Assembly (NCBI GenBank): GCA_003170135.1
Contig: PMZR01000053.1
Span: 1 to 64,000 of the forward strand
DNA: 64,000 bases
DNA from: Acidobacteriota bacterium
GTDB taxonomy: Bacteria > Acidobacteriota > Vicinamibacteria > Vicinamibacterales > Fen-181
Direction: 5' to 3'
This document shows positions 18,616 through 29,419 of this stretch, piece by piece. The notes beneath the pieces were generated by a model. The model ran no database searches. It saw only the letters and a program-made list of their open reading frames with translations, and was not told the DNA's origin. The position numbers and the translations under genes were made by a program. The stretch's first letter is position 1. Every line of letters starts with the position of its first letter.

Positions 18616-20109
18616 ATGAGCCGCAGGGTGTCGGTGTGGGTGTTCGGTGCCGTGCTCATCGTCGTGGCCGCCGGCGCCGCGGCGCTGTCCGGGCTGCTCG
18701 TCAACATCGCCGAGCGCAAGCAGGAGGCGAAGGACCCCTACCTGAAGCTCGTCAACGTCGCCGAGGACACGACGGACCCGCAGCCGTGGGGCATGAACTG
18801 GCCGCGCGAGTACGAGCAGTACCAGCGCACGGTCGATCCCAGCCGCACCAGTTTCGGCGGCGGCGACGTGCCGGTGCCACACGAGAAGGCCGACACGTTC
18901 CCGTGGCTCACGCGGATGTTTGCCGGTTATGCCTTCTCGCTCGACTATCGCGACCGGCGCGGCCACGCCTACATGCTGGTGGACCAGGAGAAGACGCGGC
19001 GCGTCACCGAGCGGCCGCAGCCGGGCTCGTGCCTGCACTGTCACGCGTCGATCATTCCCACGTACCGGCGCCTGGGCTCCGGCGAGTCCGATTGGGACAA
19101 GGTCCGCAGCGGCTTCGTGGCCCTCGGCGCGATGACTTACCAGCAGGCCCACGCCGAAGTGGTCAAGACGGGCTCGCTCAACCCGGTGCCGAAGGGCACG
19201 ACCCAGGCCCTGGAGCGCGTCGATGGCGCGCACCCGGTCAGCTGCGTCGATTGCCACGATCCGAAGACGATGCACCTGCGCGTGACGCGCCCCGGGTTCA
19301 TCCTCGGCATCCAGGCCCTGGCCGCCTCCACCGAGCCGACGCCGCAGCTGCCGAGCATCGAGCGCTGGCGGCAGGGCAATCGGGCGAAGCCCTACGACCC
19401 GAACGTCGATGGGACGCGTCAGGAAATGCGCTCCTACGTCTGCGGCCAGTGTCACGTCGAGTACTACTGCGGGCCGAAGACCACGCTGTTCTTCCCGTGG
19501 AACAACGGCCTGAAGGTGGAGGCCATCGAAGCCTACTACGACGGCTACAAGTTTCCCGATGGCCACCGGTTCTACGACTGGCAGCACGCCGACACCGGCG
19601 CCGAGGTGCTCAAGGCGCAGCATCCCGAGTTCGAGACGTGGAGCCAGGGGCCGCATGCGCGCAGCGGCGTCGCGTGCGCCGACTGCCACATGCCGTACGT
19701 GCGCGACGGCGCGATGAAGGTCTCGGACCACTGGGTGCGCAGCCCGCTGCCGACGGTCAGCCGTGCGTGCCAGGTGTGCCACCCGTTCGACGAGGCGGAG
19801 CTGAAGGCGCGCGTGGCGACGATCCAGAACCGGCACCTGGCGCTGTTGCAGCGCGCGGGCAGCGCGATGGTGGCGATGCTGGACGTGATGAAGCAGGCGC
19901 GTGCGGATGGCGCCACGCCGGAGCAACTACGCGGCGCGCTGGACCTGCAGCGCAAGGCGCAGTGGCGGCTCGACTTCGTCGCGGCGGAGAACTCGATGGG
20001 CTTCCACGCGCCGCAGGAGGCGGCGCGTATCCTGGGCGAAGCCATAGACGAGGCGCGGCAGGCGCAGATCCTGGCGGCGCAGTGGCGGAGCGCGCGCCGC
20101 ATCCCGTGA
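18616..20109 (+). CDS. nrfA: Ammonia-forming cytochrome c nitrite reductase NrfA, all-CxxCH type
   Basis: Five heme motifs CLHCH, CVDCH, CGQCH, CADCH, CQVCH; '[22 protein letters not shown]', '[25 protein letters not shown]'. Confidence 0.95.
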   Translation: MSRRVSVWVFGAVLIVVAAGAAALSGLLVNIAERKQEAKDPYLKLVNVAEDTTDPQPWGMNWPREYEQYQRTVDPSRTSFGGGDVPVPHEKADTFPWLTRMFAGYAFSLDYRDRRGHAYMLVDQEKTRRVTERPQPGSCLHCHASIIPTYRRLGSGESDWDKVRSGFVALGAMTYQQAHAEVVKTGSLNPVPKGTTQALERVDGAHPVSCVDCHDPKTMHLRVTRPGFILGIQALAASTEPTPQLPSIERWRQGNRAKPYDPNVDGTRQEMRSYVCGQCHVEYYCGPKTTLFFPWNNGLKVEAIEAYYDGYKFPDGHRFYDWQHADTGAEVLKAQHPEFETWSQGPHARSGVACADCHMPYVRDGAMKVSDHWVRSPLPTVSRACQVCHPFDEAELKARVATIQNRHLALLQRAGSAMVAMLDVMKQARADGATPEQLRGALDLQRKAQWRLDFVAAENSMGFHAPQEAARILGEAIDEARQAQILAAQWRSARRIP

Positions 20110-20162
20110 ACAATCGCGCGCCTTCCTTGCCACCGCGCACGCCGGTCCGGAGCGTGGACGCA

Positions 20163-20194
20163 GCCCCCCCGGGGGGGCCGGGCCCCCCGGGGCC
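20163..20194. terminator. 32-nt pure G/C palindromic run between convergent genes; terminator-like or cruciform
   Basis: gcccccccgggggggccgggccccccggggcc between nrfA (+) and dinB-like (-); no U-tract. Confidence 0.5.
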
Positions 20195-20217
20195 TGTCTG
20201 GCCCGGCCGGAACGTCG

Positions 20218-20754
20218 CTACCGCCGGGCCTGGGCCATGTGCGCCTCGCGCTCCCGCGTGAGGTGCGGCACCAGTCCGAGGATCCGCTCGTACACCATCA
20301 ACTGCGCACGGTGGTGCATCTCGTGCTCCTTCACCTGGAGGAACATCTCGAAGCGGCTCTTGCTGCGCGGCTCGATTGGCTCGGGAAACGTGATCGATTC
20401 CGACAGCACGTCCTCGGTCACCCCGTCGAGGAACGTGCCCCACGCCTCGCCGTCCCGGCGCAGCGCCGCCAGGATCTCCTCCCGGGCCACGAGCTTCCGT
20501 TCGGCCTCGCTGCGCTCCCGCATGCGCGATTGAAAATCGAGCCCGATGAACGTCTGGATGTGTTCAACGATGAGATTCTCGTAGTTGGCGCGGCTGCTGA
20601 CCGCGATGTGCGACAGAATCTCGGCGACGCTGCGGCTGGCCGGTGACGGGCGGAAACTGTAGTGCTGTTCGGGAATCTCTTCGGCAATCACCAGCGTGTT
20701 CTTGCGGACCACGCGAAAGCTGCGCGCCAGTTCCTTGCCCCCGTAATACTTCAT
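20218..20754 (-). CDS. DinB-family protein
   Basis: 'VAEILSHIAVSSRANYENLI', 'LQVKEHEMHHRAQLMVYERILGLVPH' metal-His pattern. Confidence 0.85.
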   Translation of the reverse strand: MKYYGGKELARSFRVVRKNTLVIAEEIPEQHYSFRPSPASRSVAEILSHIAVSSRANYENLIVEHIQTFIGLDFQSRMRERSEAERKLVAREEILAALRRDGEAWGTFLDGVTEDVLSESITFPEPIEPRSKSRFEMFLQVKEHEMHHRAQLMVYERILGLVPHLTREREAHMAQARR

Positions 20755-20846
20755 GGACGCTCTCCTTGGATATGGGTGGAAGGGCCTATTGTACGCTTCC
20801 TCTTGACCCTCACGTTAGGTCAGAATGCACCATCTTCTCGAGGCAC

Positions 20847-21275
20847 ATGGTGAAGCAGTCGCCGGCCCCCGTCTATCGCATCCGCCAGTTCTCCCGGCTC
20901 GCCGGCGTGACCGTCCGCGCGCTGCACCACTACGATCGGCTCGGGCTTCTGAAGCCGGCGGCGAGGTCGGCGGCCGGCTACCGCCTGTACACCGATCGCG
21001 ATATCGCGCGCCTCGAGCAGATCGTCGTCTTGAAGTTCCTCGGGTTGTCGCTCGCAGATTGGCCGGTTGCTGAAGCGACCATCGCCGCTCGCGGACACGC
21101 GCTGCGGCGCCAGCAGCGCGTGCTGGCCGAGAAGCGACGTCACCTCGACGCCGCGATCGGCGCCATCGGCTCGACGCCGCATGTTTGCGACGACTGCTAC
21201 ATGCGAACCCGCACCCGCGGGACGCGACAGCGGAGCGCCCCGCTACGGATTCAGGCGATACAGTCCACGAGCTAG
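20847..21275 (+). CDS. MerR-family transcriptional regulator, short
   Basis: 'YRIRQFSRLAGVTVRALHHYDRLGLLKPAARSAAGYRLYTDRDIARLEQIVVLKFLGLSL'. Confidence 0.9.
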   Translation: MVKQSPAPVYRIRQFSRLAGVTVRALHHYDRLGLLKPAARSAAGYRLYTDRDIARLEQIVVLKFLGLSLADWPVAEATIAARGHALRRQQRVLAEKRRHLDAAIGAIGSTPHVCDDCYMRTRTRGTRQRSAPLRIQAIQSTS

Positions 21276-21466
21276 CTCGCGTCCCTCAGCCGCACCAGCA
21301 GATCCACGATCGCGCTCCACTGGGTCATCAAGTCTGCCGGCACGTGTCGCTGGGCGAGAGCGCGCTGCGTCCTTTGCGCGTCCTGCAACAATCCGTCGAT
21401 AATCTGTGGGAATCCGAGAAAATCTGCGGCTGAATATCGTCCGGCGGAAGCGGCGACTGCTCGCCG

Positions 21467-22636
21467 CTAGCGTTTGCCAGCGGCGGCAAGCCCGCACTGA
21501 TTGCGGCCGACCTCGAGTTCCTCGGCCGCGTCTTCGTCGACGTCGAGCAGGCCGACGTTGACCGCCTTGATCCTGCGGTAGGCGTCAGGGCAGGCGGTCG
21601 TTTGCGACGCCACCCACTGCGCGAATGCCGCGGGGTCGGTGAAGGTCAGCGCGTGGTTCGCGTCGAGCAACGCACCATACGAAGCCGCGACCCGTCCGTC
21701 AGGGCGCCGTTCGCGCGCCGACGCGTAATGCGCCGGGTAGATGGTCAGGCTGGAGCGCCACGTCCGTTTCACCAGTTCGAGGCTCTCCCAGAGATCGGCC
21801 GTCCACTCCGTCGTCTTTCCCGCCAGGTCCGGTCTGCCTACCGAATCGACGAAGATGAAGTCGCCGGTGAGCGCCGCGACGTCATCGAGCACGTACGACA
21901 CGCTGCCCTCGGTGTGCCCCGGCGTGTGCAGCACGCGCAGCGCACAGCGTCCGAATCGCACGGTATCGCCGTCTTCGATCGCGCGGAAATCGACGCGACC
22001 GACGGTGCCGTCGTACGGGTAGAGTGCGTCCCGGGGGTGCAGGTAATAGGGCACCTGCAGCGTCCTGGCCAGGATCGGTCCGCCGCTGATGTAATCGGCG
22101 TGCACGTGGGTGTCGGCAACCCCGACGATGCGCGCGCGCGCCTGGGCGGCGGCGCGCAGGTACGCGGTCCCGTCCCGCGGCGGGTCCACGAAAACGGCCT
22201 CGCCGTCGCTCGCGAGCAGGTAGCCGAGCGCCCCCTTGCCGAGGCGATCGAACTGGATGAACCGATCCAATGACGGCGGTGTCGCGACGTCGCGTCCGAG
22301 AACCACCATCATCCACGCCGCCATGCCCCCACGCAGCGAGTTCGCACGACACCCGAGCCGGTTCAGGTGCACCGCGGCGATGCGGCTGTCGTGACCGCGG
22401 CTGCAGACGACGGTGGCTGGAATCGCGGGGTCGATGCCGGTGCGGGCGAGCGTCGGGCAGGCGATCAGATCGGAACAGGCGATGTTTCGGAAGCGAGGCG
22501 GCGGGACCAGGTCGATGCGGCCTGCCGCAACGACACCGGGCGGGCGGACGTCAATCACCTGGAGCGCTTCGCCGGCGTCGAGCTGCACGGCGAGCTCGAG
22601 CGCGGAGATCTCGGGAACGTTCGAGGCGATATCCAC
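21467..22636 (-). CDS. Rhodanese domain plus metallo-beta-lactamase-fold protein, persulfide dioxygenase-like
   Basis: GTG start at 22636 with GGAGG 6 nt upstream; rhodanese 'LQVIDVRPPG...VVCSRGHDSR' then MBL 'VADTHVHADYISGG...LHTPGHTEGSVSYVLDDVAALTGDFIFVDSVGRPDL'. Confidence 0.85.
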   Translation of the reverse strand: MDIASNVPEISALELAVQLDAGEALQVIDVRPPGVVAAGRIDLVPPPRFRNIACSDLIACPTLARTGIDPAIPATVVCSRGHDSRIAAVHLNRLGCRANSLRGGMAAWMMVVLGRDVATPPSLDRFIQFDRLGKGALGYLLASDGEAVFVDPPRDGTAYLRAAAQARARIVGVADTHVHADYISGGPILARTLQVPYYLHPRDALYPYDGTVGRVDFRAIEDGDTVRFGRCALRVLHTPGHTEGSVSYVLDDVAALTGDFIFVDSVGRPDLAGKTTEWTADLWESLELVKRTWRSSLTIYPAHYASARERRPDGRVAASYGALLDANHALTFTDPAAFAQWVASQTTACPDAYRRIKAVNVGLLDVDEDAAEELEVGRNQCGLAAAGKR

Positions 22637-22763
22637 CGAACGCCTCCGGTCACCACTCGTGCCCGCCGCGATTTCATCGTGGCGGGCAGCACACCATGTT
22701 CGTGGCACCGCCGGGCTCCGGGCGCGCACGCGCCTCGCTTCAGCCCGGCGGCCCGAGATGACT

Positions 22764-23411
22764 TCAGCGCGTCGTCTGCACTTCGCCCGGTTGCGGAACC
22801 ACCCGGAGGTACGGTTTCTTCGCGTTGAACCCCGGGAACCTCTTCCGGGCGTCTTCGTCCGACAGGCTGCTCGCGATAATGACGTCCTGTCCAGGCTTCC
22901 AGTCCGCCGGCGTCGCGACCGCGTAATTGGCCGTCAGCTGCAGGGAATCGATCACGCGCAGCAACTCATCGAAATTCCGGCCCGTGCTGGCCGGGTAGGT
23001 GAGCGTCAGCTTCACCTTGTTGTCCGGACTGATCACGAACACCGAACGCACCGTGAGCGTGTCGTTCGCGTTCGGGTGGATCATGTCGTACAGGTCGGAG
23101 ACCTTGCGGTTCACATCAGCGATGAGCGGGAAGTTCAGGGCATGCCCGGTCACGTCTTCGATGTCCCGCATCCAGTTCATGTGGCTGTCGAGAGGGTCGA
23201 CGCTGAGCCCGATCACCTTCGTGTTCCGCTTCGCGAAGTCCTTCCTCAGCGCGGCGACCCTGCCGAGTTCCGTGGTGCAGACGGGCGTGAAGTCCTTCGG
23301 GTGCGAAAACAGCACAGCCCAGGCGTCACCTTTCCAGTCATAGAAGTCGATGATTCCTTCGGTGGTCTCGGCGGTGAAATTCGGCGCCGTGTCGCCCAGA
23401 CGGATGGCCAT
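22764..23411 (-). CDS. 1-Cys peroxiredoxin, Prx6-like
   Basis: 'WAVLFSHPKDFTPVCTTELGRVA', 'VIGLSVDPLDSHMNWMRDIED', 'IADVNRKVSDLYDMIHP'. Confidence 0.95.
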   Translation of the reverse strand: MAIRLGDTAPNFTAETTEGIIDFYDWKGDAWAVLFSHPKDFTPVCTTELGRVAALRKDFAKRNTKVIGLSVDPLDSHMNWMRDIEDVTGHALNFPLIADVNRKVSDLYDMIHPNANDTLTVRSVFVISPDNKVKLTLTYPASTGRNFDELLRVIDSLQLTANYAVATPADWKPGQDVIIASSLSDEDARKRFPGFNAKKPYLRVVPQPGEVQTTR

Positions 23412-23726
23412 GAGCGAATCTCCTTTCGAAGCGAAGCCGTGCGGCTGCGGGGGAACAGCCTCGGCGATGTTGCAATAAGAAAGCTCTGTGTAGCCGAAAC
23501 CGTGCCAGGTGCCGCCATGCGGGCGGCCACGCATTTGCTGCGATTTCGCGAGCGTCGCTGAACGCAGACGCTGCAGCGAGGCGGTAAAGTCATCCACTGG
23601 AGCAGACTTCAGCTTCACGTCGGCAGATTTGCGGCATCACCCGGAATCCCCGATTTCGGGGTGAAAGGGAATAAGAAGGCCGCGGTCCGGGTTGTAAGAT
23701 GAGAAGTCTGGCCACCCCGGCGTACC

Positions 23727-24686
<960 letters not shown>

Positions 24687-25331
24687 ATGAAAGCTGCCAC
24701 GGTTCGGCGCCTGGAAAAGTCGCTGCTGTTCGCCGTGTGCCTGCTCCCGCTCGGGCTGCTCGCGTGGCGCGGGTTCACCGCCGGCCTCGGGGCCAACCCG
24801 ATTGAAGCCATCACGCACGCCACGGGCGACTGGACGCTGCGACTGCTCCTGGTGACACTGGCGATGACGCCCTTGCGCCGCGTCTCCGGCTGGAACGGCG
24901 TCGTCAGGTTCCGCCGGATGCTCGGGCTCTTCGCGTTCTTCTACGCCACGCTACACTTTGCCACCTACCTCTGGCTCGACAAGTTCTTCGCCTGGGCCGA
25001 GATTCTGCACGACATCCCGAAGCGGCCGTTCATCACGATTGGCTTCTCGGCCTTCGTGCTGCTGGTGCCCTTGGCGCTCACATCGACGGCGGCGGCCATC
25101 AGGCGCCTGGGTGGCCGCCGATGGCGCGCGCTCCATCGGCTCATTTACGTGGCCGCCGTGTTCGGCGTCATCCACTACTGGTGGCTGGTGAAGGCCGACA
25201 TCACGCTGCCGGCCACCTACGCCTGTATCCTCGCGTTGCTTTTTGCCGTTCGTGTCTGGTTCGCCGCGTCGAAGGCGCTGCAGCAAAGCCGCGCCACGCT
25301 CCGCAAGCAGCTGCCTGTCCTGCCTCAGTGA
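24687..25331 (+). CDS. msrQ: Heme-binding membrane subunit MsrQ
   Basis: ATG directly after the msrP stop; 'TGDWTLRLLLVTLAMTPLRRV', 'GLFAFFYATLHFATYLWLD', 'ALHRLIYVAAVFGVIHYWWLVK'. Confidence 0.96.
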   Translation: MKAATVRRLEKSLLFAVCLLPLGLLAWRGFTAGLGANPIEAITHATGDWTLRLLLVTLAMTPLRRVSGWNGVVRFRRMLGLFAFFYATLHFATYLWLDKFFAWAEILHDIPKRPFITIGFSAFVLLVPLALTSTAAAIRRLGGRRWRALHRLIYVAAVFGVIHYWWLVKADITLPATYACILALLFAVRVWFAASKALQQSRATLRKQLPVLPQ

Positions 25332-25765
25332 CCTCCGTGATAGCCGCCGTAGCCTGGACTCCCGGGGCCGTTGTTGCCCGATGATCCGTTGAAGCCGCCG
25401 ACCATGGTCGGGTGAATCGAGCAGTGATACGACACGGCGCCCGACGGCGCGGTAATCGAGATGCTGGTGGCGCCTGGCGGGATGTCGCCGGTGTCGAAGC
25501 CGCCGCCGTCCATCACGATGTGATGCGTGATCGAATCGGTGTTCTTCCAGGCGACCGTCTGGCCCGCCGGCACGTTCGCGGGATCCGGCGAGAAGGACTG
25601 GTTGCCGTTCATGCCGACGATCGTGATGACGACCGCGGCCGAACCGCCGCCGCCGCCGCCGCTCGGGGCCGTGGGCGCTGCATTGCTGCTGCCGCAGCCA
25701 ACCTGGTACAGCACTGCCATGGAGACGACGAACAAGGCCGATGCGATCGTGACTCTTCGTTTCAT
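25325..25765 (-). CDS. Plastocyanin-like cupredoxin lipoprotein
   Basis: 'FSPDPANVPAGQTVAWKNTDSITHHIVMDGGGFDTG...VSYHCSIHPTMVGG', N-term lipobox 'VGC'. Confidence 0.9.
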   Translation of the reverse strand: MKRRVTIASALFVVSMAVLYQVGCGSSNAAPTAPSGGGGGGSAAVVITIVGMNGNQSFSPDPANVPAGQTVAWKNTDSITHHIVMDGGGFDTGDIPPGATSISITAPSGAVSYHCSIHPTMVGGFNGSSGNNGPGSPGYGGYHGGH

Positions 25766-25978
25766 GGTCCCTCGCTGCGCCGCCAGGCGTCTGGCGACGC
25801 TGAGCAAATCGGGTCTTCCCGTTCCGCTGACTGGCGATGCACGCGCCCTGCCCGGCTGGCCTGGCCATTTTCCCCATGTTTTCGCGATCACCCGGGCCAG
25901 ATCGCGTACGCGACGCGAAAGCGGTTACGGTGGCGGAAATCGACTGCCCGGCATTGGCTCAACCAGCAGGTCGATCAC

Positions 25979-25999
25979 GTCCGGGGTCCGGGGTCTCGA
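25979..25999. repeat. Short heptamer block A5: GTCCGGG GTCCGGG GTCTCGA
   Basis: Three 7-nt units upstream of the VOC protein; short, so weak on its own. Confidence 0.45.
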
Positions 26000-26104
26000 G
26001 GCGGATCCCCGATCCTTGCTCGCGCAGGTCGGCTACAATCGTCTTCTGGGCATCCCACGCGCGATTCGACTGTCAAAAGGGCTATGCACGCGAAGGAGGT
26101 CTCG

Positions 26105-26899
26105 ATGGCAACTGCCGTGGAAGTGCAACGTCGATTTTCCTGGTACGAGCTGATGACGACGGACCCGAAGGCCGCGCAGTCGTTCTACACGCGGCTGCTC
26201 GGGTGGGGGCTTCAGGATTTCAACGCCGGGGCGAACGAACCGTACGTGATGTGGACGCGCAGTAATCAGCCATTCGGCGGCGTGATGACACTGCCCGAAG
26301 AGGCGCGCAAAATGGGAGCACCGCCCCACTGGCTGGCCTACGTGGACGTGGCCAAGGTCGATGCGACCGTGGAGCAGGCGAAGGGCCTCGGCGCGAAAGT
26401 CTACGTGCCGCCCGTGGACATTCCGGGCGGCGGCCGCTTCGCCGTGCTGGCCGATCCGCAGGGCGCGGTGTTCGGCGTCGTGTCATCGGCGCAGCTGACG
26501 CCGGAACCTGCCGAGCCCGCCGTGCCGCAGGTGGGCGAGTTCTCGTGGCACGAACTGATGACGACCGACTACGGTGCGGCGTTCAGTTTCTACAATGCGC
26601 TGTTCGGGTGGGAGAAGGGCGAGGCCGCCGACATGGGGCCCATGGGCATCTACCAGATGTTCGGCCGTCGCGGCCGCCCGCTCGGGGGCATGATGAACAA
26701 GCCGCCGCAGATGCCCGCGCCGCCGCACTGGATGCTCTATATCCGCGTGCCCGACGTGGACAAGGGGGCCGAGCAGGTCAAGGCCATGGGCGGCAGGATC
26801 CTCAATGGCCCGACGGACGTCCCGGGCGGGGATCGCGTCGTCCAGTGCGCCGATCCGCAGGGCGCGGCGTTCGCGCTTCACCAGAGGAAGAACCCCTAG
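26105..26899 (+). CDS. VOC-family protein with two glyoxalase-like domains
   Basis: Duplicated 'FSWYELMTTDPKAAQSFYTRLLGW' / 'FSWHELMTTDYGAAFSFYNALFGW'; SD gaaggaggt. Confidence 0.92.
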   Translation: MATAVEVQRRFSWYELMTTDPKAAQSFYTRLLGWGLQDFNAGANEPYVMWTRSNQPFGGVMTLPEEARKMGAPPHWLAYVDVAKVDATVEQAKGLGAKVYVPPVDIPGGGRFAVLADPQGAVFGVVSSAQLTPEPAEPAVPQVGEFSWHELMTTDYGAAFSFYNALFGWEKGEAADMGPMGIYQMFGRRGRPLGGMMNKPPQMPAPPHWMLYIRVPDVDKGAEQVKAMGGRILNGPTDVPGGDRVVQCADPQGAAFALHQRKNP

Positions 26900-26927
26900 C
26901 CAGCGGGAACGACGGAACGGATATCAC

Positions 26928-27698
26928 GTGTCGAATGTCACGAACCGGGAGCCGGGCGCCAGGAGGGCGCCTGGCTCCCGGCGCCTCTTCGTCTTCGTCC
27001 TTCTCGCCGTCGCGGGCGCGGCAGCGCTTTCGGGCTGCAGCGACGCGACGCGCCTGAACCTGCGGTGCCTCACCGGCGATCTCCAGCGGTGCCGCCAGCT
27101 GGGCGACATGTATGCCAACGGCAACGGCGTGCACCAGGACTATGCGCGAGCGGCGACGCTGTACGAACGCGTGTGCGAGGCCGGCGTGTCGGAGGTGTGC
27201 AACACGCTCGGCGAGCTCTACGAGCGCGTGCCGGGATTTGAAAGCGAGGCGAAACGCGTGCCCGATCTGTACGAGCGCGCGTGCACCGCGGGCAGCGCCA
27301 CCGGCTGCCTGAACTTCGGCCTCGTCCGCGCGTCGCGTGAAGAATTCGCGCAGGCCGCGCTGCTCTTCGATCGGGCGTGCACCGGCGGCTCGAACGCCGC
27401 GTGCTTCCAGCTGGCCGGCGCCTATCAGCGGGGGGAGGGCGTAGAGGCTGACCTCGCGCGCGCCGTCGCGCTCTACGATCAGACGTGCAACGCCGACTAC
27501 GTGGATTCGTGCCTGACGCTGGCGGCGCTCTACACCGACGGCGCCGGCGCGGAAAAGGACCCGCAACGCGCGGCGCAGTACCTGGCGGCGGCGCTCAAGA
27601 TCTACGACGACGGCTGCCAGAGCGGCGCCACCCGCGACTGTCGCGAGCGCGATCGGCTCAAGACGCGCCTCGCACTGCAATCGGCCGCGGGGAAGTGA
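26928..27698 (+). CDS. Cys-rich Sel1-like repeat lipoprotein, Hcp-like
   Basis: GTG start; lipobox 'LSGC'; six repeats each carrying C-x7-C. Confidence 0.8.
   Translation: MSNVTNREPGARRAPGSRRLFVFVLLAVAGAAALSGCSDATRLNLRCLTGDLQRCRQLGDMYANGNGVHQDYARAATLYERVCEAGVSEVCNTLGELYERVPGFESEAKRVPDLYERACTAGSATGCLNFGLVRASREEFAQAALLFDRACTGGSNAACFQLAGAYQRGEGVEADLARAVALYDQTCNADYVDSCLTLAALYTDGAGAEKDPQRAAQYLAAALKIYDDGCQSGATRDCRERDRLKTRLALQSAAGK
26946..26980 (+). repeat. 15-bp hairpin with AGGAG loop in the 5' coding region of the Sel1-like gene
   Basis: CGGGAGCCGGGCGCC-AGGAG-GGCGCCTGGCTCCCG, 14/15 Watson-Crick plus one G:T. Confidence 0.8.
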
Positions 27699-27713
27699 CC
27701 GCGCGCCCTCATC

Positions 27714-28298
27714 TCAGTGCAGCACCAGCGCGAAGGCAATCCTCGAAAAATTCAGCTTGGCGTTCGGCAGCGTGAACCCCGCGATGGTGAGGCTCTTCGC
27801 CGAACGGATGTTCCGGTAATCCACGCGCAGGCCCAGGTGGCTCGGGAGAAAGACCAGCACGCCGCCCCCGACGTCATACCCGAAGCTGCTGTCGCTGGTG
27901 CTGAGCAGGCTGCCCACGTTCGGCTCCACCTTGGTCCGCATCAGGCCGACGCCCCCGCTGACGTACGGGTGGACCGGGCCGGCCGGCACGGCGACCACCA
28001 GGTTCGACATCAACGTCAGCACGCTGTTGGCGCCGAAGGTCGCACTGCTGCCGAAGAAGTCGGGCGCGTAGCTGAGGTCTTCCTCGAATCCGAAGATGCC
28101 GTGGCTCAGGTGGCCGAAGCCCAACCCATAGGCGGTCCGCTTGACGGAACAGTCGTTGAGGAAGGACGGACAGTTGCCCGCGTCGCCCCCGAAGTCGAAG
28201 CCGAAGAAGGGGGCAAAATAGCTCTGCGCAAGGGCCGGCCGCGGCGCGAACGTCAGGGCGGCGAGCACGGCCAGGCCAACGGCGAAACGACGCATCAC
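27714..28298 (-). CDS. Outer-membrane beta-barrel protein
   Basis: Signal peptide 'MMRRFAVGLAVLAALTFAPRPALAQ', 'VHPYVSGGVGLMRTKVEPN', Gly/aromatic alternating strands. Confidence 0.8.
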   Translation of the reverse strand: MMRRFAVGLAVLAALTFAPRPALAQSYFAPFFGFDFGGDAGNCPSFLNDCSVKRTAYGLGFGHLSHGIFGFEEDLSYAPDFFGSSATFGANSVLTLMSNLVVAVPAGPVHPYVSGGVGLMRTKVEPNVGSLLSTSDSSFGYDVGGGVLVFLPSHLGLRVDYRNIRSAKSLTIAGFTLPNAKLNFSRIAFALVLH

Positions 28299-28520
28299 GA
28301 ACCTCCTGTCGAAGCTGTCGAAGCGAAACGCTTCATCTCATACATATTACTCGCCAGCGCGTGTCCGCGCACGATGATTGAAGCGGCGGCCCAGCGGATG
28401 CGCGTGGCAGAACGATGCGTTCACGACGACCGTGTGAAACCGGCTCGACAGTATCGTGTTAACCTGTTGGGCGCCTTCGTCCTGACACGTCTGCTGTCCA
28501 CGATTAGCGCGGGAGTTCAT

Positions 28521-28718
28521 ATGGCCGTCCGCCGTCCCGTCGCCTCGATCGTCGTGCCGATCATGGTCGGCTGCATCGGTTTCTTTTCGTTGATGCAGAG
28601 GCCGCGCTTCCAGACCTACCACACCGCCGACGTCCTGCAGCTCGTCGCGTCGGGCATGTGCTTCGGCGTCGCCCTGGCGGCGATCTTCATGCTCGCGCGC
28701 AAGCCGCACGTGCGCTGA
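28521..28718 (+). CDS. Small two-TM membrane protein
   Basis: 65 aa, two hydrophobic helices, upstream GGGAG. Confidence 0.5.
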   Translation: MAVRRPVASIVVPIMVGCIGFFSLMQRPRFQTYHTADVLQLVASGMCFGVALAAIFMLARKPHVR

Positions 28719-28792
28719 CGTGGCCGCCGGCCGGCGTCCTGGTCGCCGAGGCGTCGGCCCGTGATTGCCGCGCGGTCGGCTGCGCGGTCGGC

Positions 28793-29419
28793 CTATTTCG
28801 GCTTGTGCACCACCCACGTCGTCATGCAGCGCTGATTCTGCACGACCGTCGTCTTGAGCGGGTCGGCCAGCGTGGCACCCAGTTCCCGGGTCCAGCGCAG
28901 CAGCATCGCTTCGTCGACAAGATATCGCTCGCTGCCGTCAGGCAGGAGGAAGCGGCCGTTGCACAGAGGGCGCATGCGATCCGGCATCCCGATGGTCGAG
29001 GCGAGCCGGCAGAAGAACAGGCCTCCCGCCGCCAGCACGCGCCAGGCTTCGCGGAGCATGCGCGCGAAGTGATCGTCATCGCGCGCGAAGTGCAGCACGG
29101 CGGAGCTGATGACGAGGTCGGCGCAGCCATCGGCGAAGGGCATCGCCTCCACCGGTTCCGCGCGGAAGTTCGAGGCGGGAAGCGCCGGCGCCAGCCGTGC
29201 CGCCAGTTCGCGCACGGCGGCGACGGCGATGGGGTCCGCATCCACGGCGCGCACGTCGTAGCCGGAGCGCAGCAGGTACACGAGGTTTCGGCCCGCTCCG
29301 CAGCCGGCGTCGAGAACGCGCATTCCCGGCGTGATGCGGCGGCGCAGCAGCTGATCGAACAGGTAGATGTCGATCTGGCCGAAGAGCGCGGCCGGATCGT
29401 TCGGGTCGGGTTTGGCCAT
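28793..29419 (-). CDS. SAM-dependent class I methyltransferase
   Basis: 'MRVLDAGCGAGRNLVYLLRSGYDVRAVDADP', 'LVISSAVLHFARDDDHFARMLREAWRVLAAGGLFFCR'. Confidence 0.92.
   Translation of the reverse strand: MAKPDPNDPAALFGQIDIYLFDQLLRRRITPGMRVLDAGCGAGRNLVYLLRSGYDVRAVDADPIAVAAVRELAARLAPALPASNFRAEPVEAMPFADGCADLVISSAVLHFARDDDHFARMLREAWRVLAAGGLFFCRLASTIGMPDRMRPLCNGRFLLPDGSERYLVDEAMLLRWTRELGATLADPLKTTVVQNQRCMTTWVVHKPK

Noticed and set aside
17923-19926. 667-aa minus-strand ORF opposite nrfHA
   Set aside because: Antisense shadow; the plus strand has nine CxxCH motifs in frame.
21276-21466. Minus-strand fragment 'ADFLGFPQIIDGLLQDAQRTQRALAQRHVPADLMTQWSAIVDLLVRLRDAS'
   Set aside because: Protein-like composition but no start, no family recognised and interrupted frames; too short to call.
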